Source: Dehalococcoidia bacterium (GTDB lineage Bacteria; Chloroflexota; Dehalococcoidia; SM23-28-2; WHTN01). From it: a stretch of 32,690 nt of DNA. This document shows, piece by piece, positions 25,205-32,690 of the stretch (the first letter of the stretch is position 1; every line of letters starts with the position of its first letter). The stretch covers positions 1 through 32,690 of the forward strand of contig WHTN01000018.1 of assembly GCA_009377715.1 (NCBI GenBank), in the 5' to 3' direction. The position numbers were made by a program, and so were the translations under genes. The notes below the pieces were generated by a model. That model did no database searches. It had not been told where the DNA came from and was given only the letters and a program-made list of their open reading frames with translations.

Positions 25205-26929
25205 TTATTCTTTCTTAATCTGATCAGCCTTGGCGCGGCGTGTCGTCTCATTGCCGATCTGGCGCATCTCCTTTTCGAAGTTCACCATGTGCCCCGCGAT
25301 GCCCGCCAAGTAGGTGCGCTCCGGCGTTATCTTCGCCCAGAGACGGCGGCGCGGCAGATAGAAGTTCATGCCGATGCCAGCCAGGAACAAGCCCGTCGCT
25401 ATCCAGATCAGCTTATCGCTGCGGTCGCGTTTGACCTGGATGCCAGCGAACTCCCGCTGTCCCAAGAAAGTATATTCGTAGTTGCCGATAGTCGAAGACT
25501 CTTCTGGCTGGAGGTCTTGTAACTGGAGGCTGTCGCCACGAACGTAAAGTTGCGGAGGCTGAGACGGATCGACGTAAGATATGTCCAGCGAACGGCCCGA
25601 TGACGCCTCGGATGAGCCGTAGACGGCGTTATGCATCTGCACCAACGCCTGCCCCTGATCGCCGCTTGGCAACGGCACACCTTCTGCGAGCAACGCCGGA
25701 TTACTGGCGACTCCGGTGAAGGTGAACTCGAGCCCGTTGGCCACGGCCGCCTCGCCCGATGCAATGAGAGTCCGAGCAGCGCTATCCCCTTCGGCAAACT
25801 CGAAGACGATAAGCTCCCAGCTCGCGCTATCCTCGCCGGCAGGGCGAACGCCGAACCAGTACGGGCCTGGCTGACCGTACAGTGTCACTAAAGTGCCGTA
25901 GACGTCGGCCACCTGCTGGTCTAGCACAAGCGTATCGTCCAATAGCACCTGTCCGTCGCTGTTTCGGACCGTCACCTGGGGGCTCGGAAGCGTATCGAAG
26001 AGAGACAACGTTTCCTTATAGATCACGTTGCCTGTCGTAACGTCCCGCACCTGGAGCGCCGCGCCGAAGCCGAAGTAGGCCGCCTGGGAGAAGCGGTAGC
26101 CTGCGTAGGTGCAGGGGTCGTTCACGGTAGACGTGCAGCGCTTTGCTTCCGTGCCGCGGTCGAAGATGACGATGTGAGAGCGATAGTCGAGCGGCCGCCC
26201 CTCGGCATCGAAACGGCCGACCGCGTCCTGCAGCTCGACCTGGAACTGCCTGTTCTCGGCGAAGACCGGCATGCTATTGCCTTCGCCGATGAAGAGCTGG
26301 CTTTCGAAGCCGGTGAACGCGCTTACTACCCCAGCAACGATAAACGTGATGATCGCCAGGTGGCTGACGAACGTGCCGAGGCTGGTCCAGGCGAAGCGGT
26401 CGGCGAAGAGGTAAGCGGCATCCTTGTCCGGATACCTCTCGACATGATAGCGGCTTCGGCGTAAGACGGCCTCCAACGCCATGCCATCGCCCGAAGTTGG
26501 GAAATCGGCACGGTGACGCGCTCGTTCGAAGTAAGTATCCGGCACGCGTTTTTGCGGGTACCGTATCGTCCTCCAGATTGGGGCGAAGCGATTACATACG
26601 CAGACGGTAACAGCAACGGCAAGCACACCGACGAGCGCGGTGAACCAGGGAGCGTTGAAGACCTCGAAAAGGCCCACCTGGTGCATGAAGTCGGTTGCGG
26701 GGCCGAATTTGCCCTCCTGCTCTTCCAACCAGCGCCCAACCGACGATGGGTCGTTGCGGATGTTCGGGGGGACTTGGGGCAAGACTACGCCGAGCAGGCT
26801 AACTAAGGCAAGGAGACCGATCAGGAAAATGGCGAAGCGAACGCTGGTGAGAAGGCGCCAGATCGCGTAGAAGGGGCTGACGTTCCATGCGCCAGCCTTC
26901 GACCGTCTAAGCGCTTGTTCCCTGGCCAT
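25205..26929 (-). CDS. resB: ResB-like cytochrome c biogenesis protein
   Basis: 574 residues, system II cytochrome c maturation protein that with ResC/CcsA delivers haem to apocytochromes at the outer face of the membrane. An N-terminal SVRFAIFLIGLLALVSLLGV helix follows LWRLLTSVRFA, then PWFTALVGVLAVAVTVCVCN, FVSHLAIITFIVAGVVSAF around residues 185-205, a long extracytoplasmic domain, and a last helix IWIATGLFLAGIGMNFYLP near 530 followed by a charged tail. Layout fits ResB (three N-terminal helices, large loop, one C-terminal helix). The ResA-like gene lies upstream on the same strand. ResC and CcdA are not in the window. Confidence 0.9.
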   Translation of the reverse strand: MAREQALRRSKAGAWNVSPFYAIWRLLTSVRFAIFLIGLLALVSLLGVVLPQVPPNIRNDPSSVGRWLEEQEGKFGPATDFMHQVGLFEVFNAPWFTALVGVLAVAVTVCVCNRFAPIWRTIRYPQKRVPDTYFERARHRADFPTSGDGMALEAVLRRSRYHVERYPDKDAAYLFADRFAWTSLGTFVSHLAIITFIVAGVVSAFTGFESQLFIGEGNSMPVFAENRQFQVELQDAVGRFDAEGRPLDYRSHIVIFDRGTEAKRCTSTVNDPCTYAGYRFSQAAYFGFGAALQVRDVTTGNVIYKETLSLFDTLPSPQVTVRNSDGQVLLDDTLVLDQQVADVYGTLVTLYGQPGPYWFGVRPAGEDSASWELIVFEFAEGDSAARTLIASGEAAVANGLEFTFTGVASNPALLAEGVPLPSGDQGQALVQMHNAVYGSSEASSGRSLDISYVDPSQPPQLYVRGDSLQLQDLQPEESSTIGNYEYTFLGQREFAGIQVKRDRSDKLIWIATGLFLAGIGMNFYLPRRRLWAKITPERTYLAGIAGHMVNFEKEMRQIGNETTRRAKADQIKKE

Positions 26930-27114
26930 AATAGGCTCATATGTAGAGGCGAGCTTTAGCCCGCCATTGGCGACCTGAAGGTCGCCGCTACGATAACTAT
27001 ACTCGCCCCGCTCATAGTGCGACAGGTGATCACGATCCCGTCCGCTCAGCCTACCGAAGGCTTACCAAGAACGGATATCCCGCTCACCCCGAGCTTGTCG
27101 AGGGGCGTAGCGGC
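26930..27114. repeat. Intergenic repeats between resB and the ResA-like gene
   Basis: TGTAGAGGCGAGCTTTAGCCCGCC-like unit (26942-26965), followed by a perfect hairpin GGCGACC-TGAA-GGTCGCC (26969-26986). GCGAGCTTTAGCCC recurs exactly at 29701-29714. A GCTCACCCCGAGCTTGTCGA unit occupies 27082-27105, identical to 25041-25064. No gene or T-run terminator is seen. Confidence 0.6.
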
Positions 27115-27801
27115 TTACGGCAGTATCTGTTCGATCCGCCTATCCAGTTCTCCCTGCTCAATACCTCCGCGGCTGCTACCACCCAGCAACGGCCCCAAAA
27201 AGGTGCTACGCACGATGCCTTCAGAGTCGATAAAAAAGCTAACAGGTATGCCAATTACTCGACAGTTAGTTGTAACACGGTAAGCATCAGCTACGCCGCA
27301 ATCGCGATCGAGGAGCACGGGAAACAGTATGCCGAACTCACCGGCGAAGCTGGATACCTTCGCGGGATTTTCTTGCAAGTTCACAGCCAGTATCTCCAAC
27401 CCGCGCTCCTTATAGCGATCGTAAGCAGCGACCAGTTCAGGCATTTCCTGCCGGCAAGGAGTACACCAGGTGGCCCAGAAGTTGATGATAACGCCCTTGC
27501 CACGCAGGTCGCTCAAGCGTACAGTATCGCCGTCGGACGTCTCCAGCCGGAAGTCGGGCGCAAGTTTGCCCTCCTGCGCCTCAAATGAAGGCGAATCCGC
27601 ACCCTGCGATATATCAACGACGCCGAAATCGTCGGTTCCTTCCTGCGCGCCGCCAGGCCTGTAATCGATATACCATATCGAGGCGCCGATAGCTGCCACG
27701 ACAAGGATCGGGAGCACTACGCTGCGAAATGCTCCGGTCCAGGTCCGTCGCCTTTGCGGATGCTCGTCGATTATTCCATCGGATGGCGGCTGAGGTGCCA
27801 A
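27115..27801 (-). CDS. resA: ResA/TlpA-like membrane-anchored thioredoxin
   Basis: 228 residues. An N-terminal cytoplasmic stretch leads to one membrane anchor (SVVLPILVVAAIGASIWYI, about residues 27-45), then a TlpA/ResA fold: GKLAPDFRLETSDGDTVRL, INFWATWCTPCRQEMPEL with the redox motif CTPC, EILAVNLQENPAKVSSF, and the cis-Pro segment GIPVSFFIDSEGIVRSTFLG. This protein probably keeps apocytochrome Cys reduced for haem attachment, working with the downstream ResB. Two extra Cys (DRDCGVAD and TTNCRVIG) in the fold are worth note. A general TlpA oxidoreductase is the alternative. Confidence 0.85.
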   Translation of the reverse strand: MAPQPPSDGIIDEHPQRRRTWTGAFRSVVLPILVVAAIGASIWYIDYRPGGAQEGTDDFGVVDISQGADSPSFEAQEGKLAPDFRLETSDGDTVRLSDLRGKGVIINFWATWCTPCRQEMPELVAAYDRYKERGLEILAVNLQENPAKVSSFAGEFGILFPVLLDRDCGVADAYRVTTNCRVIGIPVSFFIDSEGIVRSTFLGPLLGGSSRGGIEQGELDRRIEQILP

Positions 27802-27827
27802 ATTGTATTTCGCTCTCCGGTCATTGC

Positions 27828-28787
27828 CTAGGGTCGAATTGCAACCGCGCTATCTTTAAGCTGATAAACCTGCCCTTTATTAGTTACTGCTAAGAGACGG
27901 CTTGAGTCGGTTGGACTTACAGCTACCGCCATGATCGGCATATCCAATGCAATTTTCGACCAACTCATTCCCCCATCATCGCTACGGTAAACGCCTTTAC
28001 TGCTGCCTGCGTACAAAACCTTGCTCGCGGGTGAATAGGCAAATTTCAGTGCGACAAAGTCGCCCGATGGTCGCCAAGTCTCGCCGCCATCGTCACTTCT
28101 TAACACCTTTTGCCCACCAGATCCAAGAATAATCGTCTGAGAATTCTGACCGGGAAGCACGGCCAAGGCAACCGTAGATTGGGGTACTTGGTCGCTTGTT
28201 AACTCCCAAGTAGCGCCGCTATCCTTACTTTCGAAAAGGCCATAACCCACCGCGAAGGCATAGAGGTGATTGGGGTCTTCCAAATCAATAGTAAAAGCGT
28301 GCAAGTCTAAGCCTGGTAAATTGGAGGCGATGGGCTGCCACGTGCTACCCACATCATCACTGCGGGCAAAGACGTTGTGGCCAGCCAAATAAATAACTGC
28401 TGGCTGCATGGGGTGGCTATTAAGATTCATGGCATCATAATTCGGGCGGTTCAAGACGTCCTGCCAGCTTCTGCCTCCATCATCGCTTCGCATTACACCG
28501 CTATGGTGACCAAAGAAAACGACGTTCGGATCGGTGGGACTAAAGGCCAGGGCGTGATAATCATTAGCTCTAATGGTGGCGATGAGATTCGCCCCACCAG
28601 TCTCATCGGAGATTGGAGTGCTGGAAAAACTCGTTATGTCTGGATTTTTTGAGGTGTTAGATAGCGTCAGTGTCGCCGCAATACCTATCACTATGGAAAC
28701 GGCGACTGCGATCCCAATCGCCCACCGGAGATAGGCCCTATCATGTTTTTTGGATGCCGCTTGCTTTTCTTTGCTTTCCGGTCCCAT
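27828..28787 (-). CDS. Membrane-anchored Asp-box (BNR/sortilin-like) repeat protein
   Basis: 319 residues. One N-terminal anchor (WAIGIAVAVSIVIGIAATLTL, about residues 27-47), then a beta-propeller-like array with five Asp-boxes SxDxGxxW: SDDGGRSW, SDDVGSTW, SKDSGATW, SDDGGETW and SDDGGMSW. Such proteins have photosynthesis-type or sialidase-like propellers but usually bind ligands rather than cleave sugars. I recall similar 'F510_1955 family glycosylhydrolase' proteins near TlpA and copper oxidase genes. It ends 26 bases before the ResA-like gene. Function is not assigned. Confidence 0.8.
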   Translation of the reverse strand: MGPESKEKQAASKKHDRAYLRWAIGIAVAVSIVIGIAATLTLSNTSKNPDITSFSSTPISDETGGANLIATIRANDYHALAFSPTDPNVVFFGHHSGVMRSDDGGRSWQDVLNRPNYDAMNLNSHPMQPAVIYLAGHNVFARSDDVGSTWQPIASNLPGLDLHAFTIDLEDPNHLYAFAVGYGLFESKDSGATWELTSDQVPQSTVALAVLPGQNSQTIILGSGGQKVLRSDDGGETWRPSGDFVALKFAYSPASKVLYAGSSKGVYRSDDGGMSWSKIALDMPIMAVAVSPTDSSRLLAVTNKGQVYQLKDSAVAIRP

Positions 28788-28818
28788 GTGAAAATCCTCT
28801 TTCGCTTAGGGGTACTGG

Positions 28819-29670
28819 TTACTGCCCGAACATCCGCGTGTAGAGTTGCCTAACGGCTCCCGGGGACATGTCCTCGCCTATAAAACCAGCGCCTTCGCGA
28901 ACTTCAAAGTGGAGATGTAATTCGGCATTCGGATCGGTGGCGCCTTCAAGAATGCCAGTGTTCCCCATGTAAGCTATGAGTTGTCCGGCCTCTACTTGCA
29001 TGCCAGTACTCAGCCCTTCCGCCACGTCGAGAAGGTGACAGTAGCGGGTAATGATCCCATCGCCATGATCGATCCATACTTGACGCCCGCGGAGAGTATC
29101 GAATGCACCGGGATCGGTGTAACCTTGCGTTTGTTGCTGCGCGAGTAGGCTGGCGAACTCTTCTTCGGTCGGATTCACATATTGGATATCCGCCCGAAAA
29201 ACGATACCGCTCTTCGCCGCGACTATCGGCGTTCCCCTACCGACCGGCGTGCATACATAGCCATTGTAGAAGTCCAAACCCTCATGAACTCCGGCACGAT
29301 ATGCTCTCGGGGCATTCGGCATAAGCGCTTCGCTGCTGGGCAAACACGCCCCTTGGACGGGCATCGTGAAGTTGCTGAGGCGCGCAGGCAGCGGCGCGAG
29401 CGTAGACTGCGAGGTGGGATTGGGAGCAGCGGAGGCAGTTGGTTCGGGCGTTGGCGTAGACGTTGGCTCCTCCGTGGGAAGCGGCGTCTCTGGTTTAGGC
29501 GAAGGCTCAGCCGTAAGTTCAGGCGGTGGGGTTGGGGTTGGCTCGACCTCTAAAAGCGGCTCGTCGCCGCCAAAGCAGCCCCCAATGGTTATGAGCGCCG
29601 TCACCACCAATAACGCCGACGCTAGCCAGAGGGCAAAAGAAGCATTTCGTCCGCCACGCCACCACTTCAT
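28819..29670 (-). CDS. M23 (LytM) family lipoprotein peptidase
   Basis: 283 residues. The N-terminal signal with lipobox-like IGGC (LVVTALITIGGCFGGD, Cys near 32) is followed by a Pro/Thr/Glu-rich linker of about 50 residues, typical of wall-spanning tethers. The C-terminal M23 domain follows: HEGLDFYNG (metal His and Asp), VVAAKSGIVFRAD-like turn, ITRYCHLLDVAEG, and HLHFEVREG with the HxH metal site. It likely cuts or binds peptidoglycan outside the membrane, or acts as an envelope regulator. It lies 31 bases upstream of the Asp-box gene on the same strand. Confidence 0.87.
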   Translation of the reverse strand: MKWWRGGRNASFALWLASALLVVTALITIGGCFGGDEPLLEVEPTPTPPPELTAEPSPKPETPLPTEEPTSTPTPEPTASAAPNPTSQSTLAPLPARLSNFTMPVQGACLPSSEALMPNAPRAYRAGVHEGLDFYNGYVCTPVGRGTPIVAAKSGIVFRADIQYVNPTEEEFASLLAQQQTQGYTDPGAFDTLRGRQVWIDHGDGIITRYCHLLDVAEGLSTGMQVEAGQLIAYMGNTGILEGATDPNAELHLHFEVREGAGFIGEDMSPGAVRQLYTRMFGQ

Positions 29671-29982
29671 ACTTTACGTCAGGGTCTATTTTAGGCCAAA
29701 GCGAGCTTTAGCCCAACCCCCTGCAGGGAGGAGATCGAAGATAGGTTCCCTACTTGTTAAAAATGATGGGGCGCACGGCTGTTGTGTTATGCGCCGATGG
29801 GATGCGCCTACGTATCGTAGGGGGCACATGGCTATGCGCCCCCTACCCAAGGGGGTGAAGGGCGCAGCGTATAGAAGGTATTGCCTATCGATTAAAATCG
29901 GCAGCTTAAATTGCTGCGGGTTTTAACCCGTAGGGAGCCATGCGCACGAAGATTTCTATAGGGGGCGGGAGGAGTAAAAACT
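29671..29982. repeat. Inverted-repeat-rich intergenic region
   Basis: No gene is recognised. It holds GCGAGCTTTAGCCC (29701-29714, exact copy of 26949-26962), a 9-bp stem GTAGGGGGC (29817-29825) / GCCCCCTAC (29838-29846), GCAGC-TTAAATT-GCTGC (29901-29917) and a hairpin CGGGTT-TT-AACCCG (29917-29930). GCGCACGGCTGTTG-type text near 29771 resembles the stem region, suggesting degenerate copies of a dispersed element. It separates the M50 and M23 genes, so hairpins may help end the M50 transcript. Confidence 0.55.
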
Positions 29983-31116
29983 TTAGCGGCCTAGATCAGG
30001 ATGGCGAGCGAAAATCTGTAGGAAGCTGTCCCGACCAACATGCCCGACAACTCTGCCGTCCTCCACAACAGGCAGGTCGAACACATCTTCGAGCTCCATG
30101 CGTTCGAGCACGGATGCCATGTCATCTTCCGGACCAACAACCGCCGCATCGCTCGAGCGCGTCATGATCTGAGCGATGGTGGTCTTCGAACGCGCTTCCT
30201 GGGGGACTGCTCGCAAGCGCCGACCATCGACAATACCAACGACGGCGCCATCATGTGTTACGAATAGGAAGACGCGCTTTTCGCCGTACCAGCGTAACGC
30301 ATCTTCGGCCGTTACTGTATCAGCGATGGTGGGCAGGTCCCACGTCATATTAGTTGCGACAGGGTAATCTCGTAGGACTTTCACGACCCGCATTTGGAAA
30401 TAGCTCTGGTGAGCAGAGGCTTTGAGAAACATCCCCAACACCACCAGCCACAGCCCATTGAAGGGGCTGAGTCCCATCACCAGATCGTCAGGGCCCAGGA
30501 TGATCACCGTGCCGATTATCATTAAGCCATACGCTGTTAGGTGGCCACCGAGAGTAGAAATGCGTGTCGCCCGCTGGTAATTTCCCATCGCGCCCCAGAG
30601 AATCGCGCGCAATACGCGGCCACCGTCCAACGGAAAGCCGGGAACAAGGTTGAAGAGTGCCAGAATGACGTTCATGATCCACAACCATTGCAGCATAGTG
30701 CCCAACGGACCGTCACTAGTCCCGGTTGCGATCCAGAGGACGAAGAAGAACGCGGCGAGCACCAAGCTCGCGAGAGGCCCCGCAGCCGCCATCACAAACT
30801 CTGCGAACGGCCGCGGCGCTTCACGGGCGATCCGAGCGACGCCCCCAAGCACGAACAGCGTTATCTCCTTTACGGGGATGCTGTAGTGCTTGGCAACCAG
30901 GCTATGCGCTAATTCGTGAAATATTATCGAGGCGAAGAATAGCCCGGCAGAGACTGTAGCGAGCGTAATATGCAACCACGTCTCGTGATCCGGGAAGAGA
31001 TCCGGGTAAACGCGTAGGCCAAGCGCGGCGATGACGAACCCGAGCGATATAAACCAGGATAGGTTAAGCCCGAGTGGTATGCCGAAGAGGCGCCCGATCC
31101 TGTACGTACTTTTCAT
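29983..31116 (-). CDS. Site-2 protease (M50) with C-terminal CBS pair
   Basis: 377 residues. Integral-membrane zinc metalloprotease: HELAH (residues about 67-71, zinc site) in a membrane helix, GGVARIAREAPRPFAEFVMAAAGP, and the second active motif NLVPGFPLDGGRVLRA with the ligand Asp. Six or so hydrophobic helices precede a cytosolic pair of CBS domains (TVTAEDALRWYGEKRVFLFV; IAQIMTRSSDAAVVGPEDDM; VEDGRVVGHVGRDSF). Related Spo IVFB-like/Rip proteases cut membrane-bound regulators; the CBS pair would sense nucleotides. Substrate is unknown. It lies between the M23 lipoprotein and the multicopper oxidase, same strand. Confidence 0.93.
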   Translation of the reverse strand: MKSTYRIGRLFGIPLGLNLSWFISLGFVIAALGLRVYPDLFPDHETWLHITLATVSAGLFFASIIFHELAHSLVAKHYSIPVKEITLFVLGGVARIAREAPRPFAEFVMAAAGPLASLVLAAFFFVLWIATGTSDGPLGTMLQWLWIMNVILALFNLVPGFPLDGGRVLRAILWGAMGNYQRATRISTLGGHLTAYGLMIIGTVIILGPDDLVMGLSPFNGLWLVVLGMFLKASAHQSYFQMRVVKVLRDYPVATNMTWDLPTIADTVTAEDALRWYGEKRVFLFVTHDGAVVGIVDGRRLRAVPQEARSKTTIAQIMTRSSDAAVVGPEDDMASVLERMELEDVFDLPVVEDGRVVGHVGRDSFLQIFARHPDLGR

Positions 31117-31288
31117 CTATTTTTTAAAGACCTTTGTAGACCTGCGTGCTAATTATGCACAGTATACGCTTTTTAATGGCAATTTATCTGGTTGGGGCAA
31201 CCACTTAGATACTCTGTGGTTCTTTATGAACGCTTCTTTACAGGCACAGGAACATACTGTTCCCCAAGTCGGATATTCTGACCCGTTC
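31117..31288. other. Intergenic region between multicopper oxidase and M50 gene
   Basis: AT-rich. On the minus strand TTGCCA and CATAAT, 19 bases apart, could form a weak M50 promoter. No gene or clear terminator is seen; a plus-strand frame crossing it (31031-31384) mixes antisense of both neighbours and is rejected. Confidence 0.35.
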
Positions 31289-32690
31289 TTAGGGTTTCAC
31301 ATCAATGATCAACATCAGTCCACCTCCGCCCTCCTCTTCACGATTATCATTAGTCGCATGGTGGTTGATATGGCAGTGCAGTAGCCATTTACCAGGTTCG
31401 CGCGCTTCCCAAATCACATCATAGCGCTCGCCCGGCGCAACATTCACCGTATCTTTTACGATTTGTGCCGATTCAGGCACGGGATAGCCATCGGTTTCTA
31501 CGATGCGGAACGGCCCACCGTGAATATGCATAGGGTGGATGAATCCGCTGCTTGAGCTGATAAAGCGCACTAGCAATCGCTCGCCGACCCGCATTTCGAC
31601 CGTCTCTGTTTCTGGATATGCTTTGCCGTTGATGGTAAAGAAGTTCGGCATCGATCCTTCCATAGGCATGGCTGGGAAGGTATAACCGTCACGAAATAGC
31701 CATTCCTGTAATTGAACAACCAGTTCTTGGTCGTACTGCTCAGTCGTTGTCTCGTCTCGCGGATCTATAATCAGCGCTCCGTACAACCCTAGCGCCTGTT
31801 GCCGGTCAACATCGTCGTGAGAGTGATAGAAGAATGTTCCACGTTGCTGAGCAACGAATTCGTAAGTGAACGTCTCCCCGGGCTCAATTGGCTCTTGGGT
31901 GATCTCGGCTGGTCCGTCCATCGAGTTTGGGAGGATCAGTCCGTGCCAGTGAACCGTTGTGCTTTCAGGTAGACGGTTAGTTACATTAATCCTCAGTCGG
32001 TCGCCCTCGGTTACGCGTATGCGCGGCCCCGGAACCTGGCTATTGAAGGCGTACGCCATAACGCGCGCGTTGGGCAGAATGTTCCAGCGTACGACCGAGG
32101 TCTCAAGGTCATACACCTTGACGTCTCCTTCAATTCGCGGCTGTAGTAGCTGATCGCCTCGCGCCTCGTTTGGCGCCGTATGTATAACGTCGCGCGGGTC
32201 GATGGCGGCCATGTCGCGCATCGCTTCCGCCGTCGTCTCGCGCGTCATGATCATCCCAGGTGGCATTACGAGTCCACCCACATCCTTCGCACTGAGCGTT
32301 AGATTGGCACGGGACGCGGACCAAAGGACACCGATAACTAAAGCTAATAACGTAAGCCCGGTTACGGCGGCGATTTGCGGGCCGGTCACAGCGTAAGCTG
32401 GATTCGTTTCGGGCGGCATTGAACCGTGTCCCATCGAAGCATGCGGGTCGGCATTTCCCGGAGCGGTGGTATGGTCATTGGCCTTTGGCTGCTCAGGGTT
32501 ATGGCTCCCATGCATAGCGGCCTGACTGTCCCTTTCGGCGCTATGTTCTCCGAAGGCGCTCTGGCTCATCAGCTCCTGCATTCGTTTGTGTTCGGCCTCC
32601 ATGCTGTGTCCGCCTTTGCCGAGTACCCTTTGCGTTCCCATGCCATGCTTGAGCCCCTTTGCTACGAGCCAGGCATTAACAGGATAGGCA
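31289..32690 (-). CDS. Two-domain multicopper oxidase, probably fused to an upstream DUF4396 membrane domain (5' truncated)
   Basis: Copper-dependent oxidase. From the Met at 32641, 450 residues show a His/Met-rich N-terminus (GSHNPEQPKANDH; PHASMGHGSM), a membrane anchor about residues 86-108 (IAAVTGLTLLALVIGVLW), then cupredoxin domain 1 with HWHG and HSHDD, and domain 2 with HPMHIHGGPF and HCHINHH. These provide the type 1, 2 and 3 copper ligands. The frame stays open through the window's right edge. Its upstream residues read AYPVNAWLVAKGLKHGMG, matching the end of DUF4396 domains (YPVNWWLxxxGIKxxM). The true start is therefore probably outside. Expected role: periplasmic or extracytoplasmic oxidation of metals, phenolics or nitrite. 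Confidence 0.85.
   Translation of the reverse strand, partial: AYPVNAWLVAKGLKHGMGTQRVLGKGGHSMEAEHKRMQELMSQSAFGEHSAERDSQAAMHGSHNPEQPKANDHTTAPGNADPHASMGHGSMPPETNPAYAVTGPQIAAVTGLTLLALVIGVLWSASRANLTLSAKDVGGLVMPPGMIMTRETTAEAMRDMAAIDPRDVIHTAPNEARGDQLLQPRIEGDVKVYDLETSVVRWNILPNARVMAYAFNSQVPGPRIRVTEGDRLRINVTNRLPESTTVHWHGLILPNSMDGPAEITQEPIEPGETFTYEFVAQQRGTFFYHSHDDVDRQQALGLYGALIIDPRDETTTEQYDQELVVQLQEWLFRDGYTFPAMPMEGSMPNFFTINGKAYPETETVEMRVGERLLVRFISSSSGFIHPMHIHGGPFRIVETDGYPVPESAQIVKDTVNVAPGERYDVIWEAREPGKWLLHCHINHHATNDNREEEGGGGLMLIIDVKP

Noticed and set aside
29671..29982. Structured RNA gene or CRISPR-like array
   Set aside because: Hairpins are explained by dispersed repeat remnants; no regular repeat-spacer pattern and no tRNA-like cloverleaf was found.

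Overview
The window reads as a stretch of bacterial chromosome with moderately high GC. The gene content fits a Chloroflexota-like bacterium (inference, not proven): hopanoid genes, a cyanobacterial Ycf45/SpoIIIAA-type R3H ATPase next to thymidylate kinase, a divergent Lgt, CO-dehydrogenase-like CoxS/CoxM subunits, ResB/ResA cytochrome c maturation proteins, Asp-box proteins and many short dispersed intergenic repeats. No rRNA, tRNA, CRISPR array or transposase was recognised.

Layout. (1) 1-6613, plus strand: a hopanoid operon. It holds the end of hpnE (cut by the left edge), a YjbQ-family gene, a polyprenyl diphosphate synthase, hpnH, hpnG and squalene-hopene cyclase. Together these run from isoprenyl diphosphate supply through squalene and hopene to adenosyl- and ribosyl-hopane. 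(2) 6802-7520: a membrane-protein gene broken by three frameshifts and one stop. (3) 7578-8672, minus strand: an enolase-superfamily enzyme with the full mandelate-racemase residue set. (4) 8794-12381, plus strand: dnaE, the replicative polymerase, carrying a locally compensated double frameshift. (5) 12378-14431, plus strand: an AT-richer restriction-modification island. It consists of a D12-class DNA adenine methyltransferase and a probable type II endonuclease, each interrupted by one homopolymer indel. A near-consensus promoter whose spacer is filled by a palindrome drives it. (6) 14437-22327, minus strand: pdxS-hicB-hicA(frameshifted)-pdxT-GNAT-R3H ATPase-tmk, then thrB from its own promoter, then lysC and a DUF192 lipoprotein. 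This covers vitamin B6, dTTP and aspartate-family amino acid synthesis. (7) 22480-24957, minus strand: coxS-coxM-lgt-glutaredoxin, with no large molybdenum subunit in the window. (8) 25205-29670, minus strand: resB, a ResA/TlpA-like thioredoxin, an Asp-box protein and an M23 lipoprotein peptidase, which are envelope and redox functions. (9) 29983-32690, minus strand: a site-2 protease with CBS domains and a two-domain multicopper oxidase. The oxidase reading frame stays open to the right edge and appears to continue into a DUF4396-like membrane domain.

Main points. Eight inferred single-base indels in or next to short homopolymer runs disrupt five genes: the membrane gene, dnaE, methyltransferase, endonuclease and hicA. 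This is either residual sequencing error or real decay, and it must be settled before any of these genes is called dead. The most interesting elements are the restriction-modification island with its palindrome-in-spacer promoter, the hicBA pair lodged between pdxS and pdxT, and the probable DUF4396-multicopper oxidase fusion.
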